Shown here piece by piece: positions 1 to 5,457 of a DNA stretch of 5,457 nucleotides. The position numbers and the translations under genes are program-made. The stretch is from JAIVJN01 sp036732565 (GTDB lineage Bacteria > Acidobacteriota > Vicinamibacteria > Vicinamibacterales > UBA2999). The notes under the pieces were generated by a model. That model was not told the origin of the DNA and did no database searches. It saw nothing but the letters and a program-made list of their open reading frames with translations. Positions within the stretch are counted from its first letter, which is position 1. Each line of letters begins with the position of its first letter. The stretch covers positions 1-5,457 of the forward strand of contig DAINCF010000490.1 in the NCBI GenBank assembly GCA_036732565.1. The letters are read 5' to 3'.

Positions 1-1694
<1,694 letters not shown>

Positions 1695-1703
1695 CAGCTG
1701 ATC

Positions 1704-1709
1704 AGTATA
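1704..1709 (-). promoter_or_regulatory. Candidate -10 box (TATACT) for the kinase gene
   Basis: TATACT on the minus strand is a close match to the sigma-70 -10 consensus and lies 9 nt before the GTG start at 1694. The transcript would then begin at, or a few bases before, the start codon, which agrees with the lack of a Shine-Dalgarno sequence. No good -35 hexamer is visible upstream. An 8-bp palindrome, CTGATCAG (1698-1705), overlaps its downstream edge. Confidence 0.45.
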
Positions 1710-1718
1710 CCCAGCGAG

Positions 1719-1732
1719 GCCCCCGGCGGGGC
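1719..1732. promoter_or_regulatory. Small GC dyad between two divergent promoters
   Basis: GCCCC-CGGC-GGGGC forms a 5-bp inverted repeat with a 4-nt centre. It sits almost exactly midway between the two outward-facing -10 candidates (1704-1709 minus, 1742-1750 plus). It could be an operator shared by the kinase and peptidase genes, but short GC dyads are common by chance at this base composition. Confidence 0.2.
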
Positions 1733-1741
1733 GGGGACGCC

Positions 1742-1750
1742 TGTTACACT
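1742..1750 (+). promoter_or_regulatory. Candidate extended -10 promoter (TGTTACACT) for the M28 peptidase
   Basis: TGTTACACT matches the extended -10 pattern TGnTANNNT. Transcription would begin around 1757, just ahead of the ribosome binding site at 1760-1765, giving a leader of about 16 nt. No -35 hexamer is evident, which is tolerable for extended -10 promoters. The placement supports the start at 1773. Confidence 0.45.
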
Positions 1751-1759
1751 CTCGCCACC

Positions 1760-1765
1760 GGAGGG
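1760..1765 (+). promoter_or_regulatory. Strong ribosome binding site that fixes the M28 start
   Basis: GGAGGG lies 7 nt before the ATG at 1773. It decides the start codon against in-frame upstream ATG codons as far back as 1587, which would overlap the divergent kinase gene and bury the signal peptide. Confidence 0.8.
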
Positions 1766-1772
1766 AACGCCG

Positions 1773-2990
1773 ATGCGGGTCAGAGCTGGTTTGTTTTCGT
1801 TGATGGCCATCGCCCTTGTCTGCGGGTCGTCGCGACCGCTCATCGCCGATGGCCGGCAGGGAACGCCCACTCCCTCAGAAGATCCCGTGCGGCTCCTCGT
1901 CGGGCGGCTCGACCTGGAGAAATACAAGGCCACGATCAAGGGTTTGACGCAGTTCGGCGATCGACGTCAGGGCACGGAGCGGAACCGCAAGGCCGTCGAC
2001 TGGATCGAAGCCCAGCTCAAAAGCTACGGGTGCGCGACCGAGCGCATCAAGTACGAGTACAAGCCGCCGCCTCCGCAAGCGAAGCCCACGCCACCCCCTG
2101 CCTCGTCGACAACGCCCCCAACCGCCGCGGGCGGAGGACGGCCCCGCGGCACCCGTGCGCGCACGGGCGTCAACAACGATCCGAACGCGCAGCCCGACGC
2201 CAAGCTTCGTGAGTTGAACTCGGAGCCGACGACACCTGGTGCTCGCGAAGAGGTGTACTGCACCAAGGTCGGCGCCACGCGACCCGACGAGATGTACATC
2301 GTCGGCGGTCACATGGACGGTCATGGCTGGGGGGAAGCCGCCAACGACGATGGGTCGGGTACGGCGCTGGTAATGGAACTGGCGCGCATCTTCAGCGCGC
2401 CCGACGTGGTCACCGAGCGAACGATTCGCTTCGCGCTCTGGAACAACGAAGAGACGGGACTCAACGGCGCTCGCGCCTACGTCGAGCAGCGTGCGCCACT
2501 GCAGGGCAAGGAGGATCCCCCAAGCTCGGGCCGCTATCCCGAGCCGAAGTGGCTGGGGATGATTCAGCACGACATGATGCTGTTCGATCACGGTATGCCT
2601 CGCGCCGACGGCACGGTGAGCCCCGAACAACGACCCGAGGCCGACGTCAACATCGAGTTCCAGTCGACCTCGAAGATGGTGGGTGAATCGCAGAAGCTGG
2701 CGTGGGTGCTGCAACAGGCCAACGAGAAGTACGCGACCGACTACCCGGCGCAGGTCGGTCCGCACATGACCAACACCGACTCGACACCGTTCATGGATCT
2801 CGTGGCGGCGGTGAGCCTGCGTGAGAACGAGCGGGGTGTGCACATCGGCAGCGGATGGGATCCGCACTGGCACCAGCCGACGGACGTCTACAGCACGTTT
2901 TCCGACAAGGATTTTCGTCTGGGTCTCAACGCCGCTCAGACCACGTTGGCGGCCGTGGCGCAACTGACGGGCGCACAACTCAAACGGTAG
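1773..2990 (+). CDS. Secreted M28-family zinc metallopeptidase (aminopeptidase-like)
   Basis: A 405-residue exported peptidase that probably removes N-terminal residues from peptides outside the cytoplasm using two zinc ions. Residues 1-25 form a Sec signal peptide (basic MRVR, hydrophobic core, likely cleavage after LIA). The M28 signature is complete: His180 in GGHMDG, Asp192 in ANDDGSG, catalytic Glu226 and ligand Glu227 in NNEETGL, Asp267 in QHDMM, and His367 in HQPTD. These match the order in Streptomyces aminopeptidase. Residues about 97-158 form a Pro/Ala/Thr/Gly-rich, probably disordered insert just before the catalytic core, flanked by Cys87 and Cys163, which could form a disulfide. 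The ATG at 1773 has a strong ribosome binding site. The gene diverges from the kinase and converges on the barrel gene. Exact specificity (aminopeptidase, carboxypeptidase or cyclase-like) cannot be read from sequence. Cys17 is not in a proper lipobox, so a lipoprotein is unlikely. Confidence 0.93.
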   Translation: MRVRAGLFSLMAIALVCGSSRPLIADGRQGTPTPSEDPVRLLVGRLDLEKYKATIKGLTQFGDRRQGTERNRKAVDWIEAQLKSYGCATERIKYEYKPPPPQAKPTPPPASSTTPPTAAGGGRPRGTRARTGVNNDPNAQPDAKLRELNSEPTTPGAREEVYCTKVGATRPDEMYIVGGHMDGHGWGEAANDDGSGTALVMELARIFSAPDVVTERTIRFALWNNEETGLNGARAYVEQRAPLQGKEDPPSSGRYPEPKWLGMIQHDMMLFDHGMPRADGTVSPEQRPEADVNIEFQSTSKMVGESQKLAWVLQQANEKYATDYPAQVGPHMTNTDSTPFMDLVAAVSLRENERGVHIGSGWDPHWHQPTDVYSTFSDKDFRLGLNAAQTTLAAVAQLTGAQLKR

Positions 2991-2993
2991 TGG

Positions 2994-3013
2994 GGTCCGC
3001 CTTCAGGGGGACC
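2994..3013. repeat. Hairpin A of a twin REP-like intergenic element
   Basis: GGTCCGCC-TTCA-GGGGGACC forms an 8-bp stem with one internal G-G mismatch and a 4-nt loop. It begins 4 nt after the M28 stop codon. Together with hairpin B it has the build of a repetitive extragenic palindrome, and the mismatch suggests a slightly decayed copy of a perfect palindrome. It lacks a run of T, so any terminator role would not be the classical intrinsic kind. Confidence 0.6.
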
Positions 3014-3015
3014 AT

Positions 3016-3035
3016 GGGCCGGCTAAAGCCGGCCC
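3016..3035. repeat. Hairpin B of a twin REP-like element; possible bidirectional terminator
   Basis: GGGCCGGC-TAAA-GCCGGCCC is a perfect 8-bp stem with a 4-nt loop, followed by CCCACGTA. From memory, near-identical GGCCGGCTTTAGCCGGCC palindromes are scattered between genes in acidobacterial genomes and are sometimes mistranslated as a LKPAPTY peptide; this copy reads GRLKPAPTY in one plus-strand frame. It lies between convergent genes, 26 nt after the M28 stop and 17 nt before the barrel-gene stop, so it may end or stabilise transcripts from both sides. Confidence 0.75.
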
Positions 3036-3051
3036 CCACGTACTAGGTACC

Positions 3052-3807
3052 TTAGAACTTGACGCGCAAACCGCCGCCGAACGCGGCGCCGCCGGCGGTC
3101 AGCTCGAATGGGCCGCTGAAGTCGATCGGCTCGACCTTCGCGCGCGTGTAGCGGAGAACGCCGCCGACGCCGACGTTGGGGTTGAAGAAGTACGAGTAAT
3201 CGGCGCCGACGTTGAAGCCCCATCCCGAACACTGGCAGTCGGTAATGTCATACGCGGTGATGGTGATCGTGTTCGCCGGATCGAGCGTCTGCGTATATTC
3301 GAAGTCTGCAACACTGTCGTTCTTCACGCGCATCCACGTCGGGCCGCCGAACACGCGGAAGCGGTTGGTGTCGTCCTCGAACGCGACGATCATCGCCTGG
3401 ATGTGGACGCCAGTCTCGGTGCGCTCCAACTCCGTGTCGCCTTCCACCGTGTCGGACCCGTGCTGATTGAACAGGAACGGATGCGGAATCCGCGCGCTCA
3501 GCACGGGAGTGTCCGAGTGGCGCGACTGCGAGATGTTCACACCGACGCCGAGCTGCGGCGTCAGCATGAAGCCAGCGCCGGCGTCGAAGCTGAAGCCCGC
3601 GGGTGACGAGTAGTCCACGTCGAAGTCCGCCGGCTCGGCGAAGATCGTCCGCGTGAGGTGCGTGCTGTACTCCTTGTCGGTAGGCGTGGCGTAGCCGAGG
3701 TTCACATCCAGCCACAACCGCTCCTGGGCGAAGGCTCCTGTCGGCAGCAGGACTCCCATCGTGACGATCATCAGGACAGCAATACGGACACTCGATCGAA
3801 CCGACAT
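3052..3807 (-). CDS. Outer-membrane beta-barrel protein, OmpA/OmpW-like size
   Basis: A 251-residue protein predicted to sit in the outer membrane as a small barrel. Residues 1-27 are a clear Sec signal peptide ending AFA before QER. The mature part shows about eight alternating amphipathic strands, roughly 31-40, 68-82, 86-98, 131-143, 148-162, 194-208, 212-226 and 235-251. They are rich in Gly and aromatics and end in LRVKF, the C-terminal Phe that the BAM machinery recognises in outer-membrane proteins. Loops are long and acidic, and one carries a CxC pair (Cys191, Cys193). The ATG at 3807 has a GGAGGT ribosome binding site, and no internal Met preserves the signal peptide. The gene converges on the M28 gene and diverges from the deacylase gene. 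Function is unknown: it may be a structural barrel, an adhesin-like protein or a small channel. The barrel assignment is secure; the exact family is not. Confidence 0.85.
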   Translation of the reverse strand: MSVRSSVRIAVLMIVTMGVLLPTGAFAQERLWLDVNLGYATPTDKEYSTHLTRTIFAEPADFDVDYSSPAGFSFDAGAGFMLTPQLGVGVNISQSRHSDTPVLSARIPHPFLFNQHGSDTVEGDTELERTETGVHIQAMIVAFEDDTNRFRVFGGPTWMRVKNDSVADFEYTQTLDPANTITITAYDITDCQCSGWGFNVGADYSYFFNPNVGVGGVLRYTRAKVEPIDFSGPFELTAGGAAFGGGLRVKF

Positions 3808-3810
3808 CAG

Positions 3811-3816
3811 ACCTCC
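3811..3816 (-). promoter_or_regulatory. Ribosome binding site of the barrel gene
   Basis: GGAGGT on the minus strand lies 3 nt before the ATG at 3807. The sequence is a strong match to the anti-Shine-Dalgarno, but the spacing is shorter than the usual 5-9 nt. No other start nearby fits the signal peptide better. Confidence 0.65.
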
Positions 3817-3956
3817 AGGGCGGCCCTAATGAGCCTAACGTCCGCTCTATCGGGCAGCTGAAACCAGACTTTAACAGCTCGGCAGTGGGCGACTGACGGA
3901 TCTGAAGATCGTTGTCGGCCGGCGCAACCGGAGCGCGATCCGCACAACGCCGCGCA

Positions 3957-3987
3957 TTGGACAACCCGCGCTGGTTCCGGTTACGGT
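3957..3987 (+). promoter_or_regulatory. Candidate promoter of the deacylase gene, possibly giving a leaderless mRNA
   Basis: TTGGAC (3957-3962) resembles a -35 box. After 19 nt comes TACGGT (3982-3987), which fits TANNNT and lies 8 nt before the ATG at 3996. Since no Shine-Dalgarno sequence precedes that ATG, transcription could start at the start codon itself. The spacer is a little long, so this is tentative. Confidence 0.35.
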
Positions 3988-3995
3988 GTGCACCC

Positions 3996-4946
3996 ATGCC
4001 GTCAGAGAGCACCGTCTCGAGCCGTCGCCGCTTCAGTCTCCCCGTCAGCTCGCTCGCGAGCGGATATGCACTGTCGATCCCGGTCCTGGTCCTATCGGGC
4101 GCGAAGCCAGGTCCACGCGTCGGCGTCTCCGCCATGATCCATGGGGACGAAATCGATGGCCTGCTCATCGTCCGCGAGCTGTGGGGCACCGTGGATCCCG
4201 CCGAGCTCTCCGGCGAGCTCTGGATGATGCCGGTCGCCAACCCGCTGGCCATGGAGAGCATCTCGCGCAACACGCCGATCGACATGCTCGACATGAACCG
4301 ATTGTTTCCCGGCCAGCCGGATGGCTGGCTCAGCGAACAGCAAGCGCATGCGATTACCACCGGCTTCCTCGACGAGCTCGACTACCTGATCGACATCCAC
4401 GCCGGCGGCACCTTCCCATGGGTCGACTATTGCTACGCGCTCAACGACGAAGCGTTCTCTCGCGCGTTCCTCTCCGCGCTGCTCTACAAGCCCGCGCAGA
4501 TGTATCCGGCGACGACCGCGTCGGTGGCCATCTCGCGTGACATCCCGATCTACGTCGTGGAGATCGGCGGCGGCTACCACGATCAAGAGCTGCATGTCGC
4601 CAACGGCGTTCGCGGCGTCCGCAACATGCTGCGGCACGCGGGCGTGCTGCCCGGTGCGGTCGAGCATCGTCCACGGCAGTTGCTGCTGCACGAAATCAAG
4701 GTGATGCGCCCACGCAACGGCGGCATTTGCGTGCCCGCCAGCAAGCTCGTCCCCGGCGCCTGGATCGAGGGGGCCCATGCGCTTTGCGACATCGTGCATC
4801 CGCACACCCTCGAGACCCTGGAGACGATGGTGACGCCGTTCGAGAAGAACGTGGTGGTGCTGGCGCGCAACTACGCGACGCGGATCCATCCCGGCGACTA
4901 CGGCTTCATGATCGGCAACGGCGCCTCCGCCACCTGGTACGACTGA
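3996..4946 (+). CDS. Aspartoacylase / succinylglutamate desuccinylase-family zinc hydrolase (M14-like)
   Basis: A 316-residue cytoplasmic enzyme without a signal peptide, expected to cleave an N-acyl group from an amino acid or related amine. The zinc site is complete: His49 and Glu52 in HGDE, and His135 in DIHAGG. Asn101-Arg102 in DMNRLFPG match the substrate-binding NR pair of the AstE/AspA family, and Glu189 in VVEIGGG is the catalytic glutamate. Residues about 235-316 form the usual C-terminal beta domain (GGICVPASKLVPGAWIEG, then HPGDYGFMIG). Length fits the family. The ATG at 3996 is preferred because the N-terminal strand SGYALSIPVLVLSGAKPGP begins soon after it. An upstream TTG at 3912 would add 28 low-complexity residues. 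The stop codon touches the start of the next gene, so the two are probably cotranscribed. The substrate (acetyl-, succinyl- or other acyl-amino acid) cannot be told, so no gene name is given. Confidence 0.9.
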   Translation: MPSESTVSSRRRFSLPVSSLASGYALSIPVLVLSGAKPGPRVGVSAMIHGDEIDGLLIVRELWGTVDPAELSGELWMMPVANPLAMESISRNTPIDMLDMNRLFPGQPDGWLSEQQAHAITTGFLDELDYLIDIHAGGTFPWVDYCYALNDEAFSRAFLSALLYKPAQMYPATTASVAISRDIPIYVVEIGGGYHDQELHVANGVRGVRNMLRHAGVLPGAVEHRPRQLLLHEIKVMRPRNGGICVPASKLVPGAWIEGAHALCDIVHPHTLETLETMVTPFEKNVVVLARNYATRIHPGDYGFMIGNGASATWYD

Positions 4947-5457
4947 GTGTCGCGCGCGCTCGCATTGACGGCAGTGCTCGTGCTCACGTGCGCGGTCCAG
5001 GCGCAGGAGCCCACGTTCCCCTCGCACGACGTCACCATCGACGTGGCCGTCGACTCGTCTGGACGGGGACGCGTAGTCCAGCAGTACCGGTTGTCACGAC
5101 CACCGGAGGCCGTGCGCCTCGAGATGCGCGGTGATCGATGCGCACACGTCGGGCCCGTACTGGCGATGCTCGACGCGGAGACGTTGGATCTCGAGGAAGC
5201 GGCGCGCGGTCCGTGGACGCTGCTGCGCGACCGGCAACGGCAACCCCCGCAATCGAATCGGTCGACGCTGCACGTGCGATACGACGTCGAGCTCGGTGAG
5301 GCAGACGCGGTGCTGCCCCTGGTGCTGCCATCGGCGCGCCTCGAACGCGTCGACGGGTCACGCGGCGCCAACGTGCGAGTGACCGTGACGTTCGCCGATG
5401 ACGTCGACGGCGCACGCGTGCTCTTTCCTCGCTTCGATCGCGCGACGGCGAGCTCGG
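4947..5457 (+). CDS. Exported protein of unknown function, N-terminal 170 residues; partial at right edge
   Basis: An open frame starts with GTG directly after the TGA of the deacylase and stays open to the window edge with a high G/C share at third codon positions, as expected of a real gene here. The first 19 residues form a signal peptide (SRALALTAVLVLTCAVQA, probable cleavage before QEP). The mature part looks mostly beta, with alternating strands such as DVTIDVAVDSSGRGRVVQQY, STLHVRYDVEL and ANVRVTVTF, as in immunoglobulin-like or beta-sandwich domains. It also has a GPWTLLRD motif at 88-95. The zero-gap junction implies translational coupling with the deacylase, although the two products would act on different sides of the membrane. 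I do not recognise the family. The strand-DG-strand opening faintly recalls the N-terminal beta domain of DUF2207-type membrane proteins, but that is weak. The C-terminus is missing. Confidence 0.72.
   Translation, partial: MSRALALTAVLVLTCAVQAQEPTFPSHDVTIDVAVDSSGRGRVVQQYRLSRPPEAVRLEMRGDRCAHVGPVLAMLDAETLDLEEAARGPWTLLRDRQRQPPQSNRSTLHVRYDVELGEADAVLPLVLPSARLERVDGSRGANVRVTVTFADDVDGARVLFPRFDRATASS

Larger units (their letters stand above)
3808..3995. other. Divergent intergenic region between barrel and deacylase genes
   Basis: These 188 bp separate two outward-facing genes and should hold both promoters. The relatively AT-rich stretch around 3853-3875 contains a minus-strand TAAAGT (3868-3873) that could act as a -10 box for the barrel gene with a leader of about 55 nt. 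GATC-TGAA-GATC near 3900-3911 is a weak dyad. I see no tRNA, small RNA gene or mobile-element end here. Confidence 0.4.

Noticed and set aside
1812..1826. Lipoprotein signal at Cys17 of the M28 protein
   Set aside because: The residue before Cys is Val rather than Gly, Ala or Ser, and a normal Sec cleavage site after LIA is available.
1875..2978. Minus-strand open frame (367 codons) nearly coextensive with the M28 gene
   Set aside because: It mirrors the peptidase, whose signal peptide, ribosome binding site and full zinc motif set are on the plus strand. Its protein is Arg/Val/His-rich without recognisable features.
2855..3046. Small plus-strand frame ending in GRLKPAPTY
   Set aside because: It lies mostly inside the M28 gene, and its tail is only the translated hairpin repeat.
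3912..3995. Upstream TTG start for the deacylase
   Set aside because: It adds 28 Arg/Ala-rich residues with no counterpart in the family and lacks a ribosome binding site. The ATG at 3996 fits the domain boundary better.
3248..4360. Minus-strand open frame (370 codons) spanning the barrel gene, the intergenic region and the deacylase start
   Set aside because: It crosses two real genes in wrong frames and shows no coherent protein features.
4092..5027. Minus-strand open frame (311 codons) over the deacylase
   Set aside because: It is the antisense shadow of a gene with a complete zinc site; no ribosome binding site or domain was seen.

Overview
This is a GC-rich window (by eye well above 60% G+C, with G/C-heavy third codon positions). 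It holds four protein genes plus the start of a fifth, and no tRNA, rRNA, CRISPR array or transposase that I can see. Three things suggest Acidobacteriota, perhaps the Vicinamibacteria, or a related soil lineage: a PknB-type kinase joined by one membrane helix to TPR-like repeats, exported M28 peptidases and small barrel proteins, and an intergenic palindrome of the GGCCGGC-TAAA-GCCGGCC type. This placement is inference from gene style and memory, not from a marker gene.

Layout. Positions 1-1694 (minus) carry most of a membrane Ser/Thr protein kinase that runs off the left edge. It has a one-base frameshift inside the glycine-rich ATP loop near 1570. A 78-bp divergent promoter region (1695-1772) separates it from a secreted M28 zinc peptidase at 1773-2990 (plus). 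The peptidase converges on a small outer-membrane beta-barrel protein at 3052-3807 (minus). The short gap between them holds two adjacent hairpins (2994-3013 and 3016-3035) that look like a REP-type repeat and could end transcription from both sides. A second divergent region (3808-3995) leads to a cytoplasmic aspartoacylase/succinylglutamate-desuccinylase-family zinc hydrolase at 3996-4946 (plus). Directly abutting its stop codon, an exported protein of unknown function starts at 4947 and runs off the right edge.

How the genes relate. Only the last two genes look like an operon (TGA followed at once by GTG). The others are single transcription units in alternating orientation, so no shared pathway is evident. 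The kinase would be an inner-membrane signalling protein with its sensor part outside. The M28 peptidase, the barrel and the last protein are all exported, which fits a cell-envelope or scavenging theme but does not prove one. I did not find a convincing new multi-gene system. The points most worth checking are the kinase frameshift, the twin hairpin repeat, the unrecognised secreted protein coupled to the deacylase, and the TANNNT-type boxes placed 8-9 nt before two start codons that lack ribosome binding sites.
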